Positions 1-8,109 of a DNA stretch of 64,000 nt are shown here, piece after piece; the first letter of the stretch is position 1, and every line of letters begins with the position of its first letter. The notes beneath the pieces are model-generated. The model did no database searches. It saw only the letters and a list, made by a program, of their open reading frames with translations, and was not told the origin of the DNA. The translations under genes and the position numbers were made by a program. Source of the stretch: Thalassotalea marina (lineage in GTDB: Bacteria > Pseudomonadota > Gammaproteobacteria > Enterobacterales > Alteromonadaceae); assembly GCF_014656435.1 (NCBI RefSeq), contig NZ_BNCK01000002.1, positions 62,001-126,000 on the forward strand, given 5' to 3'.

Positions 1-551
1 GTCAATAAATCTTCCGGTGAACATACAGTATTAGCAATGCCTAGTTCTGCAGCTTTTTGACCACTGAATGTTTCGCCCAATACGAGTAACTCAAAGGCGA
101 TATTATGGCCCACTTTAAGGGGTAATAGTATGCTGGATCCTGCTTCTGGACAAAGGCCTAGCTGGCTAAAGGGGAGTTTCAACTTAGCATCAGCTGTTGT
201 CACGACCATGTCACAATGTAAAAGCATAGTAGTGCCGATGCCAACTGCAGGTCCAGCAACGGCAGCAACCATTGGTTTTGAAAATGTAGTGAGTGATTTG
301 ACAAATTTAAACGCAGCTAATTCTTCATCGTTTGCGTGCTTAATAAAATCTGCAAGGTCATTTCCGGCACAAAAGCACTCATGATTGCCTTGAAATAAAA
401 CACAGTGGACGTCTTGATTTGCATCAGCTTCAGATAAAAGTTGACATAAATCCAAATACATTGATGAATTTAATGCGTTTTTTTTATCAAAACGGTTAAT
501 TGTTATGGTTAAAACACTATTTTGTAAATTTGAAAGAATTAAGTTACTCAT
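1..551 (-). CDS. Enoyl-CoA hydratase/isomerase family protein (partial, C-terminus outside window)
   Basis: The minus strand from an ATG at 551 reads open to the window edge, beginning MSNLILSNLQNSVLTITINR, the usual start of crotonase-fold proteins. Visible family signatures are the first oxyanion-hole segment FCAGNDL and the second, AAVAGPAVGIGTTMLL. A following GLCPEAGSS segment carries the acidic residue that is typical of the PaaG/enoyl-CoA isomerase branch rather than classical hydratases. About 183 codons are present of an expected 250-270, so the C-terminal part is missing. The family acts on acyl-CoA thioesters in the cytoplasm; hydratase versus isomerase activity cannot be decided here. 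It is divergent from the copper chaperone gene, with only about 50 bases between them. Confidence 0.85.
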   Translation of the reverse strand, partial: MSNLILSNLQNSVLTITINRFDKKNALNSSMYLDLCQLLSEADANQDVHCVLFQGNHECFCAGNDLADFIKHANDEELAAFKFVKSLTTFSKPMVAAVAGPAVGIGTTMLLHCDMVVTTADAKLKLPFSQLGLCPEAGSSILLPLKVGHNIAFELLVLGETFSGQKAAELGIANTVCSPEDLL

Positions 552-604
552 TTGTGGTTAGCTTAGTTACAATACCAAGGTAACCATAGTATGAAAGTCC
601 AAGG

Positions 605-1114
605 ATGTATAGTAAGAATATGAATAAGTTAACTGCTAAAAATAGCCTAAACTCACTGCTAAAAATGTTTGCTCTGACTTTTTCTCTTTTTTATGTGTTA
701 AGCAGTATGGCTGCTCAAAACATAGATGTTTCAGAAGCATATGTCCGTGCGACTATTCCTGGTACAAAAATTTCATCTGCTTATATGACTATTGCTAATC
801 ACTCTGCAAATGATGTGAAATTGGTAGCTGTTAAGGGCGCAATTAGTGATCGAATAGAAATCCATGAGCATACGATGGCTGATGGCATGATGAAAATGAG
901 ACAGGTAGAGTCCTTATTGATCAAATCCCATGATACTACTGTTTTACAACCTTCAGGTTATCACTTGATGATTTTTAATCTTGAAAAGCCATTAGTGCCA
1001 GAGCAAACGGTAAAACTTACCCTTATATTTGACAATAAAAATGAAGTTGAACTTGAACTACCTGTGCAAAGTATTAAAAAACAAAAGAAAAAGGCACATG
1101 AACACCATCACTAG
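605..1114 (+). CDS. Periplasmic copper chaperone PCu(A)C family protein
   Basis: This 169-residue protein matches the PCu(A)C (DUF461) family, which carries Cu(I) in the periplasm, often towards cytochrome oxidase. A hydrophobic export signal (about residues 17-36, ending SSMAAQ) precedes the beta-sandwich. The family metal site (His, then Met residues, then H-x-M) is seen as IHEHTM..GMMKM, followed by GYHLMIF. The tail is Lys- and His-rich and ends HEHHH, which may add metal binding. ATG 605 is the longest start; ATG 620 (MNKLTAK) is an equally good choice because neither has a clear ribosome site. The DUF2333 gene follows after 9 bases, so the two are probably co-transcribed. Confidence 0.85.
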   Translation: MYSKNMNKLTAKNSLNSLLKMFALTFSLFYVLSSMAAQNIDVSEAYVRATIPGTKISSAYMTIANHSANDVKLVAVKGAISDRIEIHEHTMADGMMKMRQVESLLIKSHDTTVLQPSGYHLMIFNLEKPLVPEQTVKLTLIFDNKNEVELELPVQSIKKQKKKAHEHHH

Positions 1115-1123
1115 GAGAGCCTT

Positions 1124-2116
1124 ATGACATTAAATTTATCTTCTAAAACAATAATCACCGGCATTTCAGTTTTTATATTTTTATTATATTTGCTTGGTGT
1201 CTATTGGAGTTTTGAGCCTGAGCAATTTGATATAAAAGCTGAGGTAACTAAAGATGCGCAGGCACAAAATGTATCTCCCGTGGTTGGCTATGCTACAACA
1301 ACGGCTTTAATTAGAGTCACGGAAACTTTAGTAAATAAGCCGGGTGGCTATTTGGCGAATGATGCGTTACCACCTTCAGTATTTTTAGACAATATACCTG
1401 CATGGGAATTTGGCGCATTAGAGATGATTCGAGATATGGCGTTAATCATGCGTCAAGAATTCAGTCGCTCTCAATCTCAGTCAATGGAAAATGCTAATCT
1501 TAAAATTGCACAGCCTCAACTTAATATAAACCATAGAAGCTGGGCAATGCCCAGTGCTGAAAATGAATACCAAAAGGCTGTTGCTGCACTTTATGCATAT
1601 CGCAAAGAATTAGCCGATGTTAGTTCACAATCGGGGCAATTTTACGCTCGAGCTGACAATTTGCGCGATTGGTTACAAGAAGTAACTAAAAGGTTAGGTA
1701 GCTATTCTCAACGTTTAAGTGCAAGTGTTGGCCGAGAACAATTAAATGTTGATTTAGCAGGCGATAATGTTGCTCAGCAGTCAACTCGCAATGCCTCTAG
1801 TCTGGAACTAAAAACCAGTTGGTGGAAAATTGATGATGAATTTTATGAAGCTCGTGGAGCGACCTGGGCGCTATTACATTTTTTAAAAGCTATAGAGATA
1901 GATTTTAAAGATGTATTGGAAAAGAAAAATGCCCGCGTGAGTTTGCAGCAAATTATTCGAGAATTAGAAGCTAGCCAAGAAACAATTTGGAGCCCAATGA
2001 TTTTAAATGGTGATGGTTTTGGGGTATTGGCAAATCATTCATTAGTCATGGCAAATTATATTTCACGTGCTAATGCTGCACTAATTGATTTAAATGACCT
2101 TCTTAGTCAAGGATAA
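1124..2116 (+). CDS. DUF2333 family inner-membrane protein
   Basis: The 330-residue product has one N-terminal membrane segment (about residues 9-28) and a long soluble region that would face the periplasm. It shows the recurrent segments of the DUF2333 family: GGYLANDALPPSVFLDN, the run around FSRSQSQS, and FYARADNLRDWL followed by RLGSYSQRLSASVG. The length is usual for the family. The function of DUF2333 is not known to me. A GGAG ribosome site (1112-1115) sits before ATG 1124, immediately after the copper chaperone stop. The gene ends only a few bases before the beta-barrel gene, so the three genes look like one transcript. Confidence 0.85.
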   Translation: MTLNLSSKTIITGISVFIFLLYLLGVYWSFEPEQFDIKAEVTKDAQAQNVSPVVGYATTTALIRVTETLVNKPGGYLANDALPPSVFLDNIPAWEFGALEMIRDMALIMRQEFSRSQSQSMENANLKIAQPQLNINHRSWAMPSAENEYQKAVAALYAYRKELADVSSQSGQFYARADNLRDWLQEVTKRLGSYSQRLSASVGREQLNVDLAGDNVAQQSTRNASSLELKTSWWKIDDEFYEARGATWALLHFLKAIEIDFKDVLEKKNARVSLQQIIRELEASQETIWSPMILNGDGFGVLANHSLVMANYISRANAALIDLNDLLSQG

Positions 2117-2120
2117 AAAA

Positions 2121-2888
2121 ATGAAATTAAAAATTGTATCTGCATTGGTAACAGCGCTGACATTAACAAGTGCACAAGCAGATGTTTTAGGTATTTATAT
2201 TGGTGGCCAAGTATGGGACAGCAATGCTTCGGGGATTTTTGGTGAAAGTGGAAATCAAGTTGATTTCAATTTAAAAGATAAAAAGCAAGGCAGCTATTTT
2301 TTAGCCGTAGAGCACCCCGTCCCATTTATCCCTAATGCAAGAATCTCTGCAACGTCACTCGACTCAACCGGTGTTGCTACACTGAGCAGAGATATTGAAT
2401 TTGCTGACCAAGCGTTTACTGCTGGAAGTGTTGTAAATTCAAACTTTGATGTCAGCTATGTAGACTACACCTTGTACTATGAAATCTTTGATAATGGATT
2501 GTTTTCATTTGATATAGGATTAACAGGTCGGGATTTTGAAGGTGATATTGCTGTGAGCTCAACAATTTCTACGTCAGGCAATACATCTACGGTAAAGGGG
2601 ACATTAAAAACTGACGAAATTATCCCTATGCTGTACGCCTCTACAACAGTTGGTTTGCCGTTTACAGGCTTTAGCGTTTTTGCCGAAGGTAACTTTTTAT
2701 CATTCAAAGATCATACGTTACATGATTATCAAGCTGGTATTAGCTATGAGCTAATAGATAACCTTGCGGTTGATGTTAGTTTAACACTTGGTTATCGAGC
2801 AACTAGTTTGAAACTTGAAGATATTGATAACCTATACACAGACCTTGAATTTAAAGGCGTGTTTGCCGGAGCGGTAATCCATTTTTAG
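2121..2888 (+). CDS. TIGR04219-type outer-membrane beta-barrel protein
   Basis: The 255-residue protein begins with a clear signal peptide (MKLKIVSALVTALTLTSAQA, cut after QA). It continues as alternating beta-strand sequence and ends in HF, a C-terminal aromatic typical of outer-membrane barrels. The start DVLGIYIGGQVWDSNASG and the overall size resemble the TIGR04219 family of small outer-membrane beta-barrels, whose function is unknown. An upstream in-frame ATG at 2094 lies inside the DUF2333 gene; I choose ATG 2121 because it follows AAGGA (2109-2113) and starts the signal peptide. A hairpin terminator follows. Confidence 0.8.
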   Translation: MKLKIVSALVTALTLTSAQADVLGIYIGGQVWDSNASGIFGESGNQVDFNLKDKKQGSYFLAVEHPVPFIPNARISATSLDSTGVATLSRDIEFADQAFTAGSVVNSNFDVSYVDYTLYYEIFDNGLFSFDIGLTGRDFEGDIAVSSTISTSGNTSTVKGTLKTDEIIPMLYASTTVGLPFTGFSVFAEGNFLSFKDHTLHDYQAGISYELIDNLAVDVSLTLGYRATSLKLEDIDNLYTDLEFKGVFAGAVIHF

Positions 2889-2912
2889 GTGTTAAATAGC
2901 CCCATTTTGAAT

Positions 2913-2950
2913 AAAGCCAAATAGACATTGAGTGTTTATTTGGCTTTTCT
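2913..2950 (+). terminator. Rho-independent terminator after the beta-barrel gene
   Basis: A perfect 11-base inverted repeat (AAAGCCAAATA at 2913-2923 and TATTTGGCTTT at 2937-2947) encloses a 13-base loop and is followed by T-rich sequence. It closes the copper chaperone-DUF2333-barrel unit before the rplM promoter. Confidence 0.75.
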
Positions 2951-2995
2951 ATTTGTAAGGGTAAAAAAATTATATAAAAGATTAAAATTTATACG

Positions 2996-3023
2996 TGATC
3001 TCTGAAAAATATTTCTGTATAAT
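2996..3023 (+). promoter_or_regulatory. Sigma-70 promoter candidate for rplM-rpsI
   Basis: A perfect -10 hexamer TATAAT lies at 3018-3023. The region around 2996-3001 (TGATCT) gives only a weak -35 at 16 bases spacing. This leaves a leader of about 140 bases before rplM, as expected for a ribosomal-protein operon with translational control. Confidence 0.5.
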
Positions 3024-3123
3024 CCTGCGCTCCCTAACGTTACATTTTGTTTATGTTGTTTTTCCCAAACACTAAACAAAGGGCTCGATACTCGAAGGGG
3101 TAATGGCGTAGCCTTAATGAACG

Positions 3124-3143
3124 GCAACGTAAAGTTGCTTTTT
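3124..3143 (+). promoter_or_regulatory. Hairpin with T-run in the rplM leader
   Basis: GCAAC (3124-3128) and GTTGC (3134-3138) form a short stem with loop GTAAA, followed directly by five T residues, 30 bases before the rplM start codon. It resembles a weak intrinsic terminator. It lies where L13 leader elements that bind the gene product are known in enterobacteria, so it may be part of autoregulation. That role is inference. Confidence 0.4.
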
Positions 3144-3172
3144 AGTAACATTTTTAATTATGGGTTTTTCAA

Positions 3173-3601
3173 ATGAAAACTTTTGTAGCTAAGCCAGAGA
3201 GCGTTCAACGCGAATGGTTTTTAGTGGACGCTGAGAATAAAACTCTTGGTCGTATCGCTACTGAAATTGCTCTCCGTTTACGCGGTAAGCACAAGCCAGA
3301 GTACACTCCTCACTGTGATACAGGCGACTACATCGTAGTTGTTAACGCAGAGAAAGTTAAAGTAACTGGTAACAAAGCGAAAGGTAAAATTTACTACTCG
3401 CATACTGAATTCCCTGGTGGTTTAAAGCAAATTAGCTTCGAAAAGCTAATTGACAAAGCGCCAGAGCGTGCAATTGAGTTCGCTGTTAAAGGTATGCTTC
3501 CTAAAGGTCCTTTAGGTCGTGAAATGTACCGTAAGCTTAAAGTGTATGCTGGCCCTGAGCACAAGCATGCTGCACAACAACCACAACTATTGGAGCTGTA
3601 A
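3173..3601 (+). CDS. rplM: 50S ribosomal protein L13
   Basis: The 142-residue protein has the full L13 length and hallmarks: the start [20 protein letters not shown], then [23 protein letters not shown], and [20 protein letters not shown]13 is an early assembly protein of the large ribosomal subunit. rpsI follows after three bases, the conserved rplM-rpsI operon of most bacteria. Codon use is strongly biased towards a few codons, as in highly expressed genes. Confidence 0.98.
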   Translation: MKTFVAKPESVQREWFLVDAENKTLGRIATEIALRLRGKHKPEYTPHCDTGDYIVVVNAEKVKVTGNKAKGKIYYSHTEFPGGLKQISFEKLIDKAPERAIEFAVKGMLPKGPLGREMYRKLKVYAGPEHKHAAQQPQLLEL

Positions 3602-3604
3602 GCA

Positions 3605-3997
3605 ATGGCTGATAATCAATATTACGGTACTGGTCGTCGTAAGAGCTCTACTGCTCGTGTGTTCATGAAAGCTGGTAGTGGTGCAATTACAATTAACAAG
3701 CGTGACATCTCTGAATATTTTGCACGTGAAACTGCTCGTATGGTTGTTCGTCAACCAATCGAATTAGTTGAATTAGCAGACAAGTTTGACTTTAACATCA
3801 CTGTTGTTGGTGGTGGTAGCACAGGTCAAGCTGGTGCAATTCGTCACGGTATCACTCGTGCATTATTACAATATGATGAAGCTCTACGTAGCGACCTTCG
3901 TAAAGCAGGTTTTGTTACTCGTGATGCTCGTCGCGTTGAACGTAAGAAAGTTGGTTTACACAAAGCGCGTAAACGTCCTCAATTTTCAAAACGTTAA
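3605..3997 (+). CDS. rpsI: 30S ribosomal protein S9
   Basis: The 130-residue protein starts [20 protein letters not shown] and ends with the basic tail [11 protein letters not shown]. That tail is the conserved S9 C-terminus, which reaches the P-site tRNA on the small subunit. Internal segments [19 protein letters not shown] and [13 protein letters not shown] are family signatures. It is the second gene of the rplM operon and is followed by a strong terminator. Confidence 0.98.
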   Translation: MADNQYYGTGRRKSSTARVFMKAGSGAITINKRDISEYFARETARMVVRQPIELVELADKFDFNITVVGGGSTGQAGAIRHGITRALLQYDEALRSDLRKAGFVTRDARRVERKKVGLHKARKRPQFSKR

Positions 3998-4012
3998 TAT
4001 TTTATATATTGC

Positions 4013-4042
4013 AAAAAGCCAGCTTCAAGCTGGCTTTTTTTT
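4013..4042 (+). terminator. Rho-independent terminator of rplM-rpsI
   Basis: AAAAAGCCAGC and GCTGGCTTTTT form a long stem around a five-base loop (TTCAA), followed by eight T residues in total. It lies 15 bases after the rpsI stop. Confidence 0.9.
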
Positions 4043-4107
4043 GCCTATGATTTTTGTTAAATAGTCTATAGTTGATTTGTACCACCTGTTGATCATGGAG
4101 CAAATCA

Positions 4108-4563
4108 ATGAAATACCCGTTATTTTTGTTACTACTCGTATGCGTTTCGGGGCATCTTAAGGCTGAAACCTTAATTAATGCAGATGGCAAAAAAGAAAGC
4201 CAAGCCTGTATTGACGCAACAAAGACTTCTATGACTATTAAAGCATTGCAAAAGAAATATGATCTGACTATGCGCCAGATGAATGCTTTAGCGTGTAATG
4301 GCATACCTATCAAGGAGTTTGTTGAAAAGTATCAGGTGAGAAATGACGTATCAGATACATTAAAAGTATTCACTTTTAGTCAAGAGGTCGGCAATGTAGA
4401 AACAGAGCTTTGTATTGCCGCAGCTACATCAAACGAAGTATTGAAACTTGCGATGGAAAAACATCAGAAAACTAAAATGTATGTCGCCGAACTTACTTGC
4501 AATGAATTACCCATTAAAAAGTTTGCCAAAAGGTACGGCAATAAAGAATTTAATATCCGCTAG
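4108..4563 (+). CDS. Secreted DUF3718-like protein with two tandem copies of the domain
   Basis: The 151-residue product has a signal peptide (about residues 1-19, ending LKA). Two related modules follow: one from CIDATKTS to CNGIPIKEFVEKY (about residues 34-75) and one from CIAAATSN to CNELPIKKFAKRY (about residues 102-147). Each starts with a Cys and ends with a C-N-x(2)-PIK-x-F-x(2)-(K/R)Y motif, as I recall for DUF3718, so each may hold one disulfide. The family function is unknown. A GGAG ribosome site stands at 4097-4100. The gene appears to be transcribed alone. Confidence 0.6.
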   Translation: MKYPLFLLLLVCVSGHLKAETLINADGKKESQACIDATKTSMTIKALQKKYDLTMRQMNALACNGIPIKEFVEKYQVRNDVSDTLKVFTFSQEVGNVETELCIAAATSNEVLKLAMEKHQKTKMYVAELTCNELPIKKFAKRYGNKEFNIR

Positions 4564-4715
4564 TTGTTCAGCTTTCGATTACAATTTTTCACGATTATTA
4601 TTTGCATTTAAGTTTGCTTATTTAGCGGACGACGACTAAGGTTAATATTGTGTTATAAATGACGTAACACGTAGAAAAACTATAAGTCCTAACGTTGTAT
4701 TGATGGGGAGTAAAA

Positions 4716-5114
4716 ATGAAGTATCGACTGAGCTTCGGTTATTTTACTCTGCTTTGTGACAATATTGTGGAAGTCGTAGTCGATGAAGGTATAGAAATGA
4801 ACTTAGAGATGATTGAGGAATGTCATCAATTTGTTCAAACACATATTACCGACGATTTTGGTTTATTGGTTAATCGGGTTAATAATTATACCTATTCGTA
4901 CGAGGCTAAATTAAGCGTTGCTTCTTATGAGCATATGAAAGCAATAGCGTTTGTTTACTATTCGCAAGATACAAAAGATATCACCGAAAATTTACAAAAA
5001 TTACGCGCTATGGATCAATGGAATTGTCAAATATTTTCAGGGTTAGAGCTTGGGTGGCAGCAAGCCTTAGAGTGGCTACAGTCTGAATTATCCACAATAA
5101 AAGTGGAGACCTAA
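4716..5114 (+). CDS. Uncharacterised 132-residue cytoplasmic protein
   Basis: I do not recognise this protein. It has no signal peptide or membrane segment, is acidic, and alternates short strands and helices (for example LSFGYFTLLCDNIVEVVVDEG, then helix NLEMIEECHQFVQTH). This pattern is reminiscent of small STAS/SpoIIAA-like or DUF7793-like proteins, but that is only a guess. GGGGAG (4704-4709) gives a good ribosome site before ATG 4716. Upstream, 4564-4715 holds only AT-rich sequence, presumably its promoter. It is convergent with hemL and shares a bidirectional hairpin with it. Confidence 0.6.
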   Translation: MKYRLSFGYFTLLCDNIVEVVVDEGIEMNLEMIEECHQFVQTHITDDFGLLVNRVNNYTYSYEAKLSVASYEHMKAIAFVYYSQDTKDITENLQKLRAMDQWNCQIFSGLELGWQQALEWLQSELSTIKVET

Positions 5115-5126
5115 AGTTGCAGTAGC

Positions 5127-5162
5127 AATGGCCTAAAGTGTGTTTACTTTAGGCCATTTTAG
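5127..5162 (+). terminator. Hairpin terminator between the 132-residue gene and hemL
   Basis: AATGGCCTAAAGT (5127-5139) and ACTTTAGGCCATT (5146-5158) form a perfect 13-base stem with a six-base loop, followed by TTAGTTTT on the plus strand. Because it sits between convergent genes it probably serves both, although the minus-strand side lacks a good T-run. Confidence 0.75.
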
Positions 5163-5164
5163 TT

Positions 5165-6454
5165 TTACTGATTGGCTAGTTTTTCGAAGCAGCGCTCTGC
5201 TGCATCTATAGTAGCTTGAATATCTTGCGCTGAGTGCGCGGTTGATAGGAAGCTCGCTTCAAAAGCGCTAGGTGCTAAATAAACACCTTCATCAAGCATC
5301 ATGTGATAGAACAGTTTAAATCGTTGCGCGTCGCATTCTGTAGCTTGTTTGTAGGTCGTTACAATCGGCTCTTCAGTAAAGAAAAAACCAAACATAGCTC
5401 CAACATAATTTACTGAAAGTGCAATCTTGTGTTTGTCGGCTGCTGCTTTAAAACCAAGTGCAAGTTGTTTCGTCTTGGCTGCTAAATCAGTGTGTAAGTC
5501 CTGAGTTGACATTTCATTTAGTGCTGCCAAACCGGCTGCCATAGCAATAGGGTTACCTGATAATGTACCAGCTTGGTACACTGGGCCTACTGGAGCGATA
5601 TAATCCATAATTTCGCGCTTTCCACCAAAAGCACCAACAGGCATACCGCCACCGATGACTTTACCAAGCGTTGTTAAGTCAGGTGTGATGGTATAGTGCT
5701 CTTGTGCGCCACCTAAAGCGACTCTAAAACCTGTCATCACTTCGTCGAAAATTAACACTGAAGCGTATTGGTCACAAATATCACGTAACCCCTGTAAAAA
5801 ACCTTCTACCGGTGGGATACAGTTCATGTTTCCGGCAACAGGCTCTACAATAATACAGGCTATTTCATCACCAATTGACGCAAAAACTTCTTTGACTTCT
5901 TCAAGGTTATTAAAGCTAACGGTTAAGGTGTGTTTAGCAAAATCTTCTGGAATGCCTGGTGAATTAGGAACCCCCATGGTTAGTGCCCCAGACCCCGCCT
6001 TGACTAGTAATGAGTCGGCATGGCCATGGTAACAACCTTCAAATTTTAAAATTTTATCTCTTCCGGTATAACCTCTTGCTAAGCGAATTGCACTCATGGT
6101 CGCTTCAGTGCCAGAACTCACCATTCTTAGCTTTTCCATTGAAGGCACAATGGCTTTAACTTTTTCGGCCATGATAATTTCAAGTTCAGTAGGCGCACCA
6201 AAACTTAAACCATTTTCTGCTGTTTCAATTACTGCTTGTTTTATTTTTGGGTGGTTATGGCCCAAGATCATTGGTCCCCAAGAACCAACATAATCAATGT
6301 ACTTTTTATCGTTGGCGTCATACATATAGGCGCCATCAGCTTTTTTAATAAAACAAGGTGTACCACCAACGCCGTTAAATGCTCGCACGGGCGAGTTCAC
6401 TCCACCAGGAATGGTATTTTTGGCTTGTTCAAACAATTGTTCTGATTTATTCAT
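5165..6454 (-). CDS. hemL: Glutamate-1-semialdehyde 2,1-aminomutase
   Basis: HemL converts glutamate-1-semialdehyde to 5-aminolevulinate in the C5 tetrapyrrole pathway. The 429-residue protein is the usual length and shows [28 protein letters not shown] and FDEVMTGFR. The PLP-lysine segment [16 protein letters not shown] has its Lys near residue 265. I place the start at ATG 6454 (MNKSEQLF), preceded by AGGAAAA, and not at the ORF start 39 bases further out, which overlaps the end of pyrB. It lies 14 bases after pyrB, so the two are probably co-transcribed, an unusual pairing of pyrimidine and heme synthesis. Confidence 0.97.
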   Translation of the reverse strand: MNKSEQLFEQAKNTIPGGVNSPVRAFNGVGGTPCFIKKADGAYMYDANDKKYIDYVGSWGPMILGHNHPKIKQAVIETAENGLSFGAPTELEIIMAEKVKAIVPSMEKLRMVSSGTEATMSAIRLARGYTGRDKILKFEGCYHGHADSLLVKAGSGALTMGVPNSPGIPEDFAKHTLTVSFNNLEEVKEVFASIGDEIACIIVEPVAGNMNCIPPVEGFLQGLRDICDQYASVLIFDEVMTGFRVALGGAQEHYTITPDLTTLGKVIGGGMPVGAFGGKREIMDYIAPVGPVYQAGTLSGNPIAMAAGLAALNEMSTQDLHTDLAAKTKQLALGFKAAADKHKIALSVNYVGAMFGFFFTEEPIVTTYKQATECDAQRFKLFYHMMLDEGVYLAPSAFEASFLSTAHSAQDIQATIDAAERCFEKLANQ

Positions 6455-6468
6455 TTGTTTTCCTAGTT

Positions 6469-7482
6469 TTATGCTGATTTTGTCGTAAACCAAGTCACTG
6501 GTTTTTCGTATTGAGTAAGCTTGTTTTCAACGCCTAGCGTTAGTGCAAACAATGCCATACGCACCAACACGCCGTTTTGTGCCTGCCTGAAAATAGCTAA
6601 ATTATCTAAGTCGTTCAAATCGACATCAAGTTCATTTGCTTCTGGTCTTGAGTCTCGGGGAAGAGGGTGCATGATCACTGTATGTTGATGGCAAAACTGC
6701 TGATATACCTTTTTGTTTAAACTAAAGTGACCACGATACAAGTCGGCTTCGTCTTGGCTGGCAAATCTCTCTTGTTGAATACGGGTTTGATAGATAACGT
6801 CACACGCTAAATTGCCTTCAACCTTGTCTGTTAACGTAACTTTATGGCCAGCATTTTCAAGCGTTGAAATAACGTTGTCAGGCATTTGAAGTGCGTTTGG
6901 CGCTATCATGGTTACGTGCACGTTATTGTATAGACTAAGTAATTTTGATAATGAATGAACTGTTCTACCGTGTTTTAAATCACCCATTAAAGCGATATTT
7001 AGTCCGTCAAGCGTCTTTCCGTGAGGTTTCATTTCAGATTCAATGGTAAATAAATCTAACAATGCCTGTGTTGGATGTTCGTTTGCGCCGTCGCCGCCAT
7101 TAATCACTGGCACACTGCTACCTTCTGCAAACTCACTAACTGAGTGCATTTGCGGGTGACGCATGGCAATTACGTCGGAATAACCGCTGATCACCCTTGC
7201 AGTATCAAACAAAGACTCTCCTTTACTTAAGGAGGAGTTTTCTTCACCTACGGTTTCTCTTACAAAACCACCTAACAGGTTAAAAGCCGTGCCAAAACTT
7301 ACACGTGTGCGAGTGCTTGGTTCAAAAAATAAGTTACTTAAAATAGCACCGTCTAACACATGACAACGTTTATGTCGCATAGCATACGGCATCATTTGTG
7401 CTGAAACAGATAAAATTTTGGCAATAGCTTCGCGGTCAAATTGCGAAACTGAGAGGATGTGGCTGCCCTCGAAGGTCATCAT
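6469..7482 (-). CDS. pyrB: Aspartate carbamoyltransferase catalytic subunit
   Basis: PyrB joins carbamoyl phosphate and aspartate, the first committed step of pyrimidine synthesis. The protein has the phosphate-binding loop [16 protein letters not shown], the [11 protein letters not shown] motif, and MHPLPRDSR near the C-terminus. The start at ATG 7482 (a second ATG follows at 7479) has an AGGA ribosome site six bases upstream. The longer open frame to 7596 encodes an implausible Cys-rich hydrophobic leader and is rejected. At 337 residues it is longer than the 311 of E. coli PyrB. No pyrI regulatory gene is adjacent. hemL follows after 14 bases. Confidence 0.95.
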   Translation of the reverse strand: MMTFEGSHILSVSQFDREAIAKILSVSAQMMPYAMRHKRCHVLDGAILSNLFFEPSTRTRVSFGTAFNLLGGFVRETVGEENSSLSKGESLFDTARVISGYSDVIAMRHPQMHSVSEFAEGSSVPVINGGDGANEHPTQALLDLFTIESEMKPHGKTLDGLNIALMGDLKHGRTVHSLSKLLSLYNNVHVTMIAPNALQMPDNVISTLENAGHKVTLTDKVEGNLACDVIYQTRIQQERFASQDEADLYRGHFSLNKKVYQQFCHQHTVIMHPLPRDSRPEANELDVDLNDLDNLAIFRQAQNGVLVRMALFALTLGVENKLTQYEKPVTWFTTKSA

Positions 7483-7602
7483 GATCGTTCCTAAACAATA
7501 AGCATTTAGAGCATTTAGCCTAGCGCAGCAATGTACGCCAAAAACGTTAGCTAAAAGCGTGAGAAAAAACGCAGCGAATATAACACAGAACTGCAATATT
7601 GA

Positions 7603-7653
7603 GAATGTATAAAACTAGCCTTAGCGAGGACTAACGCCAGTAATTATACATTC
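7603..7653 (-). repeat. Long imperfect palindrome between hemJ and pyrB
   Basis: GAATGTATAA (7603-7612) and TTATACATTC (7644-7653) are a perfect 10-base inverted repeat. Inside them lie further pairing segments (CTAGC/CCAG-type and TTAG at 7621-7624 with CTAA at 7631-7634), so about 20 base pairs can form in a 51-base hairpin. On the minus strand it lies after hemJ and before pyrB. It could end hemJ transcription or structure the pyrB leader, but there is no clear T-run. The minus strand also reads TATAAT within the stem. Confidence 0.45.
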
Positions 7654-7674
7654 TTTATTATATGTCAGTTTTTG

Positions 7675-8109
7675 TTACGAAAAGCTGGGTTTTAAATAGG
7701 CTAACAATACCGCACTAAGCAAGATAAGCACCGGTATTTCGTTAAATATACGATAGAAGCGCGGGCTCTTTTTATTTTTATCTGTTTGAAAGTTTTTGAC
7801 TAATTTGAAGCAATACAGATGATAAATAACTAAGACTATAATCAGGGTAATTTTTATATGTAACCAAATTGCAGTTTTAAACCAATCGTAGCCGTAGTTA
7901 TAGATAAGTGAAATCCCAAGAATGATAGTTAAAACGGCAAATGGCGTAACAAAATAAAGTAAACGTTTTTCCATGCCTTTGAGTCGAGTTGAAACGTCAG
8001 CATTGTCGGTTTCCGCATGGTTGACAAAAAGCCTAGGTAAATAAAAAATTCCAGAAAACCAAGCTACCATAAAAAATACGTGAAACGCTTTTAACCATAA
8101 AATTGTCAT
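7675..8109 (-). CDS. hemJ: Protoporphyrinogen IX oxidase HemJ (UPF0093/CopD-like membrane protein)
   Basis: The 144-residue protein has about four membrane segments and the HemJ start WLKAFHVFFMVAWFSGIFYLPRLFV, including the conserved His in the first helix. HemJ oxidises protoporphyrinogen IX to protoporphyrin IX late in heme synthesis. Residues WLHIKITLIIVLVIYHLYCF in the third helix match the family's conserved His/Lys region. The ATG at 8109 overlaps the TGA stop of the clc-like gene, indicating translational coupling. The nearby hemL makes a heme context, separated from hemJ by pyrB. Confidence 0.85.
   Translation of the reverse strand: MTILWLKAFHVFFMVAWFSGIFYLPRLFVNHAETDNADVSTRLKGMEKRLLYFVTPFAVLTIILGISLIYNYGYDWFKTAIWLHIKITLIIVLVIYHLYCFKLVKNFQTDKNKKSPRFYRIFNEIPVLILLSAVLLAYLKPSFS

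Noticed and set aside
130-384. Plus-strand open frame of 84 codons
   Set aside because: It lies antisense to the partial enoyl-CoA hydratase-family gene, whose conserved motifs are clear on the minus strand.
7483-7596. N-terminal extension of PyrB
   Set aside because: The extra 38 residues are Cys-rich and hydrophobic, unlike any PyrB N-terminus, and the AGGA ribosome site supports ATG 7482.
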